NCBI GenBank assembly: GCA_964580305.1
Contig: CAZOKL010000052.1
Coordinates: forward strand, 1-15,696
Reading direction: 5' to 3'
From: Phocaeicola_A sp964580305
GTDB taxonomy: Bacteria; Bacteroidota; Bacteroidia; Bacteroidales; Bacteroidaceae
Length of the DNA: 15,696 bases
Part shown: piece after piece, positions 1-8,000 of the stretch
Position numbering within the stretch: position 1 is the stretch's first letter
Layout: every line of letters begins with the position of its first letter
Notes under the pieces: generated by a model
What the model was told of the DNA's origin: nothing
Database searches by the model: none
The model's input: only the letters and a program-made list of their open reading frames with translations
Made by a program: the position numbers and the translations under genes

Positions 1-495
1 TGAACCGGGGTTGCTGGAGGTGGAGTTCACCTGCACACCTGCCACCTTACCGGCCAGGGCGTCAAGCACATTGGTGGTGCGTGCGCCCACAAGCTCTTCA
101 TTGCCGACCGTTGTGGCCGAATAGCCCAACGATTTTTCCGAACGGGTGATACCCATGGCGGTCACCACCACCTCGTCAAGCAGCTCCGTGTTCGGTTGCA
201 GAATGACATTGATTGTTCCCGGTTTGATTTCCACTTCCTGCTGCTTCATTCCGACGAATGAAATTTGCAGTGTCTTGGCTGCACCCGGAACGTTGTTGAT
301 TGTGAACCGACCGTCAATATCGGTAATCGTTCCCAGATTGGTGCCTTTCACCATGACAGAAGCTCCTACTACCGGCTCGCCATCTTCAGCGGAAGTCACT
401 ACACCCCTGACAGGAGATGTCTGAGCCATCACGAAGTCTACCCCCCCCCACACAAGGAGACAGACTAACCATAACATTAATCTTCTTCTTTTCAT
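1..495 (-). CDS. SusC/RagA-family TonB-dependent outer-membrane receptor (N-terminal part)
   Basis: This is the first 165 codons of a SusC-like receptor that runs off the left edge. Such proteins form an outer-membrane barrel that works with a SusD lipoprotein to import glycans or peptides using TonB energy. The start at 495 gives a signal peptide beginning MKRRRLMLWL and ending VMA, with cleavage likely after residue 24. Residues about 29-105 form a carboxypeptidase-regulatory-like beta domain (VVGASVMVKGTNLGTITDIDG). Next come the family hallmark LDEVVVTAMG (106-115) and the start of the plug domain (ALAGKVAGVQV). A consensus promoter lies about 50 nt upstream. The oddity is a run of nine G residues in codons 16-19, inside the signal peptide. 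The barrel, the partner SusD and hence the substrate are outside the window. The family call is secure; the substrate is unknown. Confidence 0.95.
   Translation of the reverse strand, partial: MKRRRLMLWLVCLLVWGGVDFVMAQTSPVRGVVTSAEDGEPVVGASVMVKGTNLGTITDIDGRFTINNVPGAAKTLQISFVGMKQQEVEIKPGTINVILQPNTELLDEVVVTAMGITRSEKSLGYSATTVGNEELVGARTTNVLDALAGKVAGVQVNSTSSNPGS
441..449 (-). repeat. G9 homopolymer inside the susC signal-peptide codons
   Basis: The plus strand shows nine consecutive C, which read as G9 in codons 16-19 of the susC gene. The frame is open with nine. With eight G the next codon is TAG. With ten G the shifted frame reaches TGA 18 codons past the tract. A tract of this length in a coding region can change length by slipped-strand mispairing. 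Confidence 0.9.
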
Positions 496-543
496 AACAT
501 CTTGTTTAGTTAAACTTAGTTTGCAGAAATCAATTCTCGTTTG

Positions 544-575
544 CAAAGCTAAGTACTATTTTTTAAAGACTGAAA
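544..575 (-). promoter_or_regulatory. Predicted Bacteroidetes-type promoter of susC
   Basis: Read on the minus strand, TAGCTTTG (544-551) matches the -7 consensus TAnnTTTG exactly. TTTC (572-575) sits 20 nt upstream, with one mismatch to the -33 TTTG element. The implied start near 537 leaves a leader of about 40 nt before the susC ATG at 495. This is a motif match only. Confidence 0.6.
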
Positions 576-704
576 ATTTTAAGGAAGAAAATGTTGTTTA
601 ACATTGCCTTTTAACACAAGAACGTCGTTTTTGGCGTCAGAAAGTATCAACAAGCACCTAAACCCGCTCTCTTTTGTGACTTTTTGACACCTTATTTATA
701 TATA

Positions 705-712
705 GGGGGGGG
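705..712. repeat. G8 homopolymer just past the lipoprotein gene
   Basis: Eight consecutive G on the plus strand lie about 10 bp beyond the stop of the lipoprotein gene, next to an AT-rich TTATTTATATATA stretch. It falls upstream of the susC promoter and not inside a supported gene. Confidence 0.8.
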
Positions 713-722
713 TGACAATTTG

Positions 723-1388
723 CTACCTTTCCACCGGGATGGCGAACTCACGCGCGGCCACCGTCAAGCCGTCGGCATCGAGCGCCGTCACGTGAAAGAC
801 GGCCTCACCCCGGCGCATCCTGCCGGCACGGACGAGGGCCGTGTAGCGGATGCCGTCGCCCGCGGGGATGCACTCCAGGGTGACGGGCGCCGAGACGGAG
901 AGGTTTCTCAGCCCGCTCTTCTCGGCCACGACGGGGGTGACATGAAAGGCGTCGGCCTGCCCGACGTTGACCACCTCGAAGATGATTTTCGCCTCCTCGC
1001 CCGACTCGATGACGTGGTTGCGGTTGTCGTCAATGAAGCGGATGTTTCGTATTTCCAGCTCCGGGACGGGCACCCCGCGGCGGTGAGGCACGCGCTCGGG
1101 TTCACGGTAAGGCCGGGTGCGGACGGCATAGGCATCCTCCTCCGGCTGCCCGGACGTGGCGGCACTGGCAATGGCCGCTCCGGCCACGGTGCCCACCAGC
1201 GCGCCCACCAGGGCACCGCGGCCGGCATGATGACGCGGACCGGAAGAGGAGCCCACGATGGCGCCCGTCAGTCCGCCGATATTGGCACCAAGCATCACGG
1301 CAGCCGGGTCGCCGGCAATGCCGCCCTGCGAGGTGCAGCCCGACACGGCGATGGCCGTGCACAGGGCAAGAGACAAGATTCTTTTCAT
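723..1388 (-). CDS. Glycine-zipper lipoprotein of unknown function
   Basis: This 221-residue protein has a lipoprotein signal peptide (MKRILSLALC, lipobox VSGC with Cys18). It should therefore be exported and lipid-anchored, although the sequence alone does not say in which membrane. Residues about 33-73 are a Gly/Ala-rich glycine zipper (GANIGGLTGAIVG, then GALVGALVGTVAGAA) like those in envelope proteins that pack or oligomerise in membranes. After a Pro/Arg-rich linker (about 88-108), residues 111-221 look like a single beta-sandwich (LEIRNIRFIDDNRNHVIESG, IIFEVVNVGQADAFHV), resembling CARDB or DUF11-type folds. The start at 1388 is fixed by the signal peptide. No good consensus promoter is visible; GAACTTTG at 1411-1418 is a weak -7 candidate. 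It is GC-rich like the neighbouring asnB. I do not recognise a specific function. Confidence 0.85.
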   Translation of the reverse strand: MKRILSLALCTAIAVSGCTSQGGIAGDPAAVMLGANIGGLTGAIVGSSSGPRHHAGRGALVGALVGTVAGAAIASAATSGQPEEDAYAVRTRPYREPERVPHRRGVPVPELEIRNIRFIDDNRNHVIESGEEAKIIFEVVNVGQADAFHVTPVVAEKSGLRNLSVSAPVTLECIPAGDGIRYTALVRAGRMRRGEAVFHVTALDADGLTVAAREFAIPVER

Positions 1389-1531
1389 AAGCGGTTGTGA
1401 TTATTCTCAGCAAAGTTCGCATTTTTCAGCGGTTCGGCCCCGCCGCGGCTTCCTAAAGAAAGTGTAAAAATGCAAACGGCTGAAAAACACCCTCTTGCAC
1501 TCCTGCTCCGGCGGCCCTCCATGCGGCCCGT

Positions 1532-1613
1532 GAGCGGAAAGGAGGGCGCTCACGGACGGCCTCCTTTCCGCCTGCGCCCGGCCTCCTTTGCGCCCGTGCC
1601 CCGAAAGGAGGGG
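1532..1613. repeat. GC-rich inverted and dispersed repeat (GCGGAAAGGAGG family)
   Basis: GCGGAAAGGAGG at 1534-1545 is repeated in perfect inverted form at 1560-1571. A shortened inverted copy (CCTCCTTT) lies at 1582-1589 and a direct copy (CGAAAGGAGGGG) at 1602-1613. The 17-mer GAGCGGAAAGGAGGGCG at 1532-1548 recurs exactly at 9849-9865. The element lies just beyond the asnB terminator and fills most of the gap between asnB and the lipoprotein gene. I see no gene in that gap. Confidence 0.75.
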
Positions 1614-1615
1614 GC

Positions 1616-1668
1616 AAAAACAAAACCCGCACAGGCGCTCTGCGTGCAGAACATCTGTGCGGGTTTTT
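1616..1668 (-). terminator. Intrinsic terminator of asnB
   Basis: AAAACCCGCACAG (1622-1634) pairs with CTGTGCGGGTTTT (1655-1667), a 13-bp stem with a loop of about 20 nt. Read on the minus strand, the stem is followed by TTTTGTTTTTG. It starts just 18 nt past the asnB stop. The T-rich flank on the other side means it could also act on plus-strand transcription. Confidence 0.85.
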
Positions 1669-1685
1669 CAACGGGGGCGGGAGGC

Positions 1686-3353
1686 TCACTTGTAGGCATC
1701 CTCGTGCACGCCGGCCACGGCGCGGCCGCTGGGCTCGTTCATGCCCTTGAAAGAGGCATCCCAGGCCAGGGCCTCGGCTGTGGAGCAGGCCACGCTGGGC
1801 ACGCTGGGCACGCTGCGCGCGGCGCTCTCGCTGGGAAAATATTCTTCAAAGATGAGGCGGTAGTAATACTCCTCCTTGTTCTGTGGCGGATTGACGGGGA
1901 AACGCTCGGCCGCACGGCGCATCTCGTCGTCAGTCACGGCACGCGAGGTCATGTCTTTCAGCGTGTCAATCCAGCTGTAGCCCACGCCATCGCTGAACTG
2001 CTCCTTCTGCCGCCATGCCACGCTTTCGGGGAGCATGTCGGCAAAGGCCTCGCGCAGGATGCGCTTCTCCACGGTGCTCCCGGGGCACATCTTCGCCGCG
2101 GGGTTGAGCCGCATGGCCACGTCGAGGAACTCCTTGTCAAGAAACGGCACGCGCCCCTCCACGCCCCATGCCGAGAGCGACTTGTTTGCCCGCAGGCAGT
2201 CATAGAGGTGGAGCTTCGAGAGCTTGCGCACGGTTTCCTCATGAAAGGCACGCGCGTCGGGCGCCTTGTGGAAGTAGAGGTAGCCGCCGAACACCTCGTC
2301 GGCCCCCTCGCCGCTGAGCACCATCTTGATGCCCATGCTCCGGATGACGCGGGCCAGCAGATACATCGGCGTGGAGGCACGCACGGTGGTCACGTCGTAG
2401 GTCTCAATGTGGTAGATGACGTCGCGCAGGGCGTCCAGACCCTCCTGCAAGGTGTAGTTTATCTCGTGATGGACGGAGCCGATGTGGGCGGCCACGTCGC
2501 GCGCCTTGAGCAGGTCGGGCGCGCCCTTCAGGCCCACGGCAAACGAGTGGAGCTGCGGCCACCAGGCCTCCTGTGCCCCGCCCGTCTCCACCCGGCGGGA
2601 GGCGTATTTCTTGGCCACTGCCGAGATGATGGAGCTGTCCAACCCGCCGGAGAGCAGCACGCCATAGGGCACGTCGCTCATCAGCTGCCTGCGCACGGCA
2701 GCCTCCAGGGCCTCGCGCAGCTCCTGCACCGAGGCGGGGTTGTCCTTCACGGTCTCATAGTCGGCCCAGTCACGGTGATACCAGCGCGTCATCTGCCCCG
2801 TGCGGCTCCAGTAATAGTGTCCGGGAGGGAAGGGTTCGTAGCGCTCGCACTGGCCTTCGAGGGCTTTCAGCTCGCTGGCGCAGTAGATGGTGCCGTCGGC
2901 ATCGTAGCCTATATAAAGAGGTATGACGCCGATGGGGTCGCGGGCAATGAGGAACTCGTCGCGCTCCTCGTCATAGAGCGCAAAGGCGAAGATGCCGTTC
3001 AGCTCTTCCAGGAAATCGACACCGCGGTCGCGGTAGAGGGCGAGGATGACCTCGCAGTCGCTTCCCGTGAGGAACTGATAACTGCCCTTGTAGCGCCCGC
3101 GGATGGCAAGGTGGTTGTAAATCTCACCGTTGACCGCCAGCACCTGCCGGCGGTCGGGCGAGTAGAGGGGCTGCCCTCCGCTCTGCGGGTCGACAATGGA
3201 AAGTCGCTCGTGGGCCAGTATGGCCGAGCCGCCACAATAGATGCCGCTCCAGTCCGGGCCGCGGTGGCGGATTTTCTTGGCCATCGTCAGCGCCTTGGTG
3301 CGCAGCGGGGCCGTCTGCTGTTTAATGTTGAATATTCCTACTATTCCGCACAT
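1686..3353 (-). CDS. asnB: Asparagine synthetase B, glutamine-hydrolysing
   Basis: This cytosolic enzyme makes asparagine from aspartate, ATP and glutamine. The start at 3353 is chosen because the class II glutaminase fold needs Cys as the first residue after Met removal, and the protein then begins MCGIVGIFNI. An upstream Met at 3413 would add 20 residues and bury that Cys. The resulting 555 residues match the usual AsnB length of about 554. Glutaminase motifs are R49, VNGEIYNH (74-81) and GSDCE (97-101). The synthetase half carries the PP-loop SGGLDSS (235-241) and later SGEGADEVFGGY. It is the last gene after gltB and gltD, 249 nt past gltD. No consensus promoter is visible in that gap, which holds competing hairpins, so expression probably depends on read-through from gltBD. 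Function is secure. Confidence 0.97.
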   Translation of the reverse strand: MCGIVGIFNIKQQTAPLRTKALTMAKKIRHRGPDWSGIYCGGSAILAHERLSIVDPQSGGQPLYSPDRRQVLAVNGEIYNHLAIRGRYKGSYQFLTGSDCEVILALYRDRGVDFLEELNGIFAFALYDEERDEFLIARDPIGVIPLYIGYDADGTIYCASELKALEGQCERYEPFPPGHYYWSRTGQMTRWYHRDWADYETVKDNPASVQELREALEAAVRRQLMSDVPYGVLLSGGLDSSIISAVAKKYASRRVETGGAQEAWWPQLHSFAVGLKGAPDLLKARDVAAHIGSVHHEINYTLQEGLDALRDVIYHIETYDVTTVRASTPMYLLARVIRSMGIKMVLSGEGADEVFGGYLYFHKAPDARAFHEETVRKLSKLHLYDCLRANKSLSAWGVEGRVPFLDKEFLDVAMRLNPAAKMCPGSTVEKRILREAFADMLPESVAWRQKEQFSDGVGYSWIDTLKDMTSRAVTDDEMRRAAERFPVNPPQNKEEYYYRLIFEEYFPSESAARSVPSVPSVACSTAEALAWDASFKGMNEPSGRAVAGVHEDAYK

Positions 3354-3425
3354 GATGTTTCTTGATTTATGCCCTGCCGCCCCACCCGCTCCGGTGCGCT
3401 CCGCGGAGTCCACGGCGGGAGGCTG

Positions 3426-3516
3426 AAAAAATCATGCCCGTCTTTTTGCCGAATCACGGCTGTGATTCACTCCAATCATGCCCGTCTTTTTCAGGAAAGA
3501 CGGGCATGATTTTTTT
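3426..3516 (-). promoter_or_regulatory. Competing-hairpin (attenuator-like) element between gltD and asnB
   Basis: On the minus-strand transcript, arm A (3511 to 3496, AATCATGCCCGTCTTT) can pair with arm B (3491 to 3474) in a 16-bp stem that has no T-tract after it. Arm B' (3447 to 3430) is an identical 18-nt copy of B followed by a run of T, so A with B' would make an intrinsic terminator. Between B and B' lies a 7-bp hairpin, GAATCAC with GTGATTC (3451-3468). The two pairings exclude each other. It lies downstream of gltD and upstream of asnB. On the plus strand, the 3474-3511 hairpin with its T-tract is also a good terminator, but no plus-strand gene is present for it to end. Confidence 0.65.
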
Positions 3517-3602
3517 CGGCACACGGGCAGGCTTCCGTTCACAGGCGCACAGGCACCTGCAAAGGCAGTCCCGGCACGGATGGCCGGCAGGATGATTGGT
3601 TG

Positions 3603-4955
3603 TTATTTAAGTGATTTTGAACGAATGTAATTGTCAATGTCGGCAGCTGCCTTTCTGCCCGAGGCGATGCAGCGCACCACGAGGCTTGCCCCCAATGTGG
3701 CGTCGCCGGCCACGAAGGCATTGGGCGGCAGGGGCGGAAGTTCTGCGCGGAGGAATCCCATGGCCAGCAGCACAAGGTCGGCCTTGATGACTTCTTTCCG
3801 GCCTGTGGGCTTCATCACGGGGCGTCCGCCGTCGGCAGCCGGAACCCACTCCACTTCTTCCACTTCGACACCAGAGACGTTTCCGTTACGCCCGATGAAG
3901 CGCGTCGACGACAGGCTCCAGCGCCGTGTGCACCCTTCTTCATGGCTGCTCGTGGTCTTGAGCACGACGGGCCACTGCGGCCAGGGTGTGGCCGGATTTT
4001 CGCCCACGGGGGGCTTCGGCATGATTTCAATCTGCGTCACGCTCACCGCTCCCTGACGGTGGCTCGTGCCGATGCAGTCGCTGCCCGTGTCGCCTCCGCC
4101 GATGACGAGCACGTGTTTGCCGCGTGCCGTCACGCGCTGTTCCTTGGAGAATGTCTGGCCGGCGAGCACGCGGTTCTGCTGGGCCAGCATGTCGAGGGCA
4201 AAGTGGATGCCCTTCAGCTCGCGGCCCGGGATGGGCAGGTCGCGCGCCTGCGGCGTGCCGGTGCAGATGCAGTAGGCATCGAAGCCCTCGGGCAGGTGCG
4301 TGAGGTCGATGTCGGCATTCATCTTGAAGACAATGCCCTCGGCCTCCATCACTTGCAGGCGGCGGTCAATGATGGGCTTGTTGAGCTTGAAGTTGGGAAT
4401 GCCGAAGCGGAGGAGTCCGCCTGCCTGCTCCAGCCGCTCGAACACGGTGACGGCATAGCCGAGCCGGTTGAGCTGGTTGGCGGCTGCCAGTCCCGCAGGG
4501 CCGCTGCCGATGACGGCCACGCTCCGTCCGTTGCGTGCATACTGGCGGGGAACGACATAGCCCTCGCGGAAGGCGGCTTCAATGATGGCGGCCTCGTCTT
4601 CACGGACGGTGACGGGGGCATCCATGCTGAGCTTGAGCACGCAGCTCTTCTCGCACAGCGCCGGGCACACGCGCCCGGTGAACTCCGGAAAGTCGTTCGT
4701 CTGTGACAGAATCTCGTAGGCTTCGAGCCATTTTCCCTTAAAAAGTGCGTCCTGGAACTCGGGCGGGCGGTTGCCCAACGGGCAGGCCCAGTGACAGAAA
4801 GGTACGCCGCAGTCCATGCAGCGGGATGCTTGCAGCTTGCGTGCGCCGGTGTTGAGCGTCTGCTCCACCTCTCCGAAGTCGGTAATGCGGTCGTGAATCG
4901 GGCGGTATTCCGCCTCCTGGCGCGGTATAGTCAGAAATGCTTTAGGATTTCCCAT
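3603..4955 (-). CDS. gltD: Glutamate synthase (NADPH) small subunit
   Basis: GltD takes electrons from NAD(P)H through FAD and iron-sulfur clusters to the large subunit, where 2-oxoglutarate and ammonia from glutamine become glutamate. The start at 4955 (MGNPKAFLTI) matches the family N-terminus and gives 450 residues, a normal length. A Met at 5048 would add 31 unrelated residues. The N-terminal cluster domain has Cys at 46, 49, 54 and 58 (CMDCGVPFCHWACPLGN) and at 98, 102 and 106. The FAD-binding motif is GSGPAG (150-155). The NADPH-binding motif is GGGDTGSD (286-293). The C-terminus carries the second FAD contact, VAGDATLGASLVV. It lies 134 nt after gltB in the same direction and is presumably co-transcribed with it. 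Whether it prefers NADH or NADPH cannot be read reliably here. Confidence 0.97.
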   Translation of the reverse strand: MGNPKAFLTIPRQEAEYRPIHDRITDFGEVEQTLNTGARKLQASRCMDCGVPFCHWACPLGNRPPEFQDALFKGKWLEAYEILSQTNDFPEFTGRVCPALCEKSCVLKLSMDAPVTVREDEAAIIEAAFREGYVVPRQYARNGRSVAVIGSGPAGLAAANQLNRLGYAVTVFERLEQAGGLLRFGIPNFKLNKPIIDRRLQVMEAEGIVFKMNADIDLTHLPEGFDAYCICTGTPQARDLPIPGRELKGIHFALDMLAQQNRVLAGQTFSKEQRVTARGKHVLVIGGGDTGSDCIGTSHRQGAVSVTQIEIMPKPPVGENPATPWPQWPVVLKTTSSHEEGCTRRWSLSSTRFIGRNGNVSGVEVEEVEWVPAADGGRPVMKPTGRKEVIKADLVLLAMGFLRAELPPLPPNAFVAGDATLGASLVVRCIASGRKAAADIDNYIRSKSLK

Positions 4956-4965
4956 ATTGTTTAAT

Positions 4966-5089
4966 TGAAGAATTAAGGATGATGAATGATGTTTCTTTGC
5001 CCGATGAAGAATGGAAGAATGGCGGATGGGGAAGGGCCTCGGAGGCACGGTTCTTCATTCCATCATTCGCCACTCTTCACCACGCACGG
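4966..5089. repeat. GAAGAATGG-type simple repeat between gltB and gltD
   Basis: The gltB-gltD gap is rich in GAAGAATGG and GATGAATGATG-like units. They read GATGAAGAATGGAAGAATGG on the plus strand at about 5003-5022. On the minus strand they read GGTGAAGAGTGGCGAATGA, starting at about 5082. The two sets face each other, so about 10 bp near the outer ends can pair imperfectly (TGAAGARTGG). I see no gene and no consensus promoter here. Confidence 0.55.
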
Positions 5090-8000
5090 TTAGTAGTCAC
5101 GCTGCACTTCGGCAATTTTTTCCTGGAGCTTGCGCATCTGCTCTTCGGCGAGCACCTTCTTATACTCGATGGGCGTCACCTGGATGAACTGACTCAGATA
5201 GTGGTTCCAGTCGTCGAGCATCGTGCGCGCCAGCTCGGAGCCCGTGTAGAGATAGTGCTGACGGACAAGTTCGTGCAGCTCCTTGCGTGCCGCGCTGTCT
5301 TCAAGCAGCGAGAGTTCCACCATGTCCATGTTGCAGAAATAGTCGAAGTTGCCGTTCTTGTCCCACACATAGGCCACACCGCCGCTCATACCGGCAGCAA
5401 AGTTGCGCCCTGTCTCGCCCAGCACGACGACGCGTCCGCCCGTCATGTACTCGCAGCAGTGGTCGCCCGCGCCCTCGACAACGGCAATGGCACCGGAGTT
5501 TCTCACCGCAAAGCGTTCGCCCACACGACCGTTGATGTAGACCTCACCGCTCGTCGCACCATAGAGGAGCGTGTTTCCGGCGATGGTGTTGTCTTCGGCT
5601 GCAAAGCCGCTTCTCACAGGCGGTTGCACGGAGATGCGTCCTCCGCTCAGCCCCTTGCCGAGATAGTCGTTGGCCTCTCCTTCAAGACGGAAGCTGATGC
5701 CTCGTGCCAGGAACGCGCCGAAACTCTGTCCGGCCGAGCCCTTGAACTTCACCTGGATGGTGCGGTCGGGCAGTCCGGCCTCGCCATAACGGGCGGCCAC
5801 GGCGCCGGAGAGCATTGCGCCCACGGAGCGGTCTGTGTTGCCGATGGCGTATTCCAGAGACACTTCCCTGCGCTGTTCGAGCGCGTCGCGAGAGGCGGCC
5901 AGCATGGCCACGTCCATCACATGGTCGATGTCATGTTGTTGGGCGGTGACATTGTGCAGGGCGGCACCGTTGTCCACCTTATGTAATATATGTGTAAAGT
6001 CGAGCAATGACTGCGAGCTGTCGGTCTCAATCAGGTCGGTCCGTCCCACGATGTCGGACAGGCGGGTGAAGCCCATCTCGGCCAGATATTCGCGCACTTC
6101 CTGCGCCAGGAAGCGGAAATAGTTCACCACGTATGTGTAATGACCGCGGAAATGTGCCCGCAGCACGGGGTCTTGCGTGGCCACGCCCACCGGACAGGTG
6201 TTGGCATGGCACTTACGCATCATCACGCATCCGAGCACGATGAGCGCCGTGGTGCCGAAGGCGAACTCCTCCGCACCGAGCAGCGCCATGCTGATGATGT
6301 CGCGTCCGGTCTTGAGCTGTCCGTCGGTTTGCAGGCGCACCTGTCCGCGCAGCCCGTTGAGCACGAGTGTCTGCTGCGTCTCGCTCAGGCCTATTTCGGG
6401 CGGGATGCCGGCATAGCGCATCGACGATGCAGGCGAAGCGCCCGTGCCGCCCTCCGCTCCGGAGATGACGATAAGGTCGGCCTTGGCCTTGGCCACGCCG
6501 GCAGCAATGGTGCCCACGCCGCTCTCGGCCACGAGCTTCACGCTGATTTGTGCCCGCGGGTTGACGTTCTTCAGGTCGAAGATGAGCTGCGCCAGGTCTT
6601 CAATGGAGTAAATGTCATGATGTGGAGGAGGCGATATGAGCGAAATGCCGGGAATGGAGTGGCGCGTGCGCGCAATCACTTCATTGACCTTGAAGCCGGG
6701 AAGCTGTCCGCCCTCGCCCGGCTTTGCGCCCTGGGCCACCTTGATTTGTATTTCTTCAGCATTGACCAGATATTCGGTTGTCACGCCAAACCGGCCGGAT
6801 GCCACCTGCTTTGTCTTGCTGCACAGCGAAATGCCGTCGAACTCCTCGTGAAAGCGCACGGAGTCTTCGCCGCCCTCGCCCGTGTTGCTGCGCGCGCCCA
6901 GCTTGTTCATGGCCAGCGCCAGCGCCTCGTGAGCCTCCTTGCTGATGGCACCGAAGGAGATGGCTCCCGTGACAAAGTGCTTCACAATGTCATCCACAGA
7001 CTCAACCTGCTCCACGGGGATGGGATTGCGCTTGAAGCGGAAGAAGTCTCTCAGGAATATGGGATGCTCTTTCTTGTCGACAGCCGCGGTGAACTCCTTG
7101 AACTTGGCATAGTCTCCCAAGCGGGTGGCCAGCTGGAGTTTGCTGATGGTTTCCGGATTCCAGGCATGGAGTTCTCCGTCCTTGCGATAGGAGAACTGCC
7201 CGATGTGCGGCAGCAACTCGCCCACCTCGCCGGGAACGAAGCCCGCATCGTGAAAGGCCGTATAGTCGCGGGCAATCTCCTTCAGGCGAATGCCACCTAT
7301 CGAAGAGACGGTGGTTCCGAAATAGTCTTTCAGTAACTCCGCGCTCACTCCCACAGACTCGAAGATTTTCGCACCGCGATAAGAGCGGATGGTGCTGATG
7401 CCCATCTTGCTCATCACCTTATAGAGTCCTTTGCAGATGGCCTTGATGTAGTTTTTCTCAGCCGTTTCGTAATTCATCTGCACCTCTCCGCGCTTCACAA
7501 GGTGGTCAAGCACAGCAAAGGCCATGTAGGGATTGATGGCGCTCGCGCCATAGCCCAGCAGAAGAGCCGCGTGCATCACCTCGCGTATCTCACCGCTCTC
7601 GACCACCAAAGCCGTCTGCACACGCTTTTGCACGGCAATGAGGTGGTGATGCACCGCACTGACAGCCAGCAACGACGGGATGGCTGCATGTTCGGCGTCG
7701 ATGTCGCGGTCGGACAGGATGATGTAGTTCACGCCTTCGCTGACCGACTCTTCCGCACGGCGACACAAGTTGGCCAAGGCTTCCTGGAGCCCGGCCTTGC
7801 CTTCGCTCACGCGGAACAATATGGGGAGCTTCACGGTTTTGAAGCCCTTGTAGCGGATGTTACAGAGGATGTCAAGCTGTGTGTTGGTCAGAATGGGATG
7901 CGGCAGACGCACCATCTTGCAATGGCTCTCGTCGGGCAACAGAATGTTGCTGCCCACCGCACCGATGTATTCCGTGAGCGACATTACCAGCTCCTCACGG

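Noticed and set aside
146..468. Two small plus-strand frames at the left edge
   Set aside because: They are antisense to the susC N-terminus, which has a signal peptide and family motifs.
684..1400. A 238-codon plus-strand frame opposite the lipoprotein gene
   Set aside because: The minus strand has a clear lipobox and domain structure. The plus frame looks like a low-complexity antisense shadow.
1411..1418. GAACTTTG as a promoter -7 element for the lipoprotein gene
   Set aside because: It deviates from TAnnTTTG at a key base and has no TTTG at the right distance upstream.
1470..3365. A 631-codon open frame on the plus strand opposite asnB
   Set aside because: It is the antisense shadow of a GC-rich gene. 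The protein is His/Ala/Gly-rich with no recognisable domain, while the minus strand encodes a complete AsnB.
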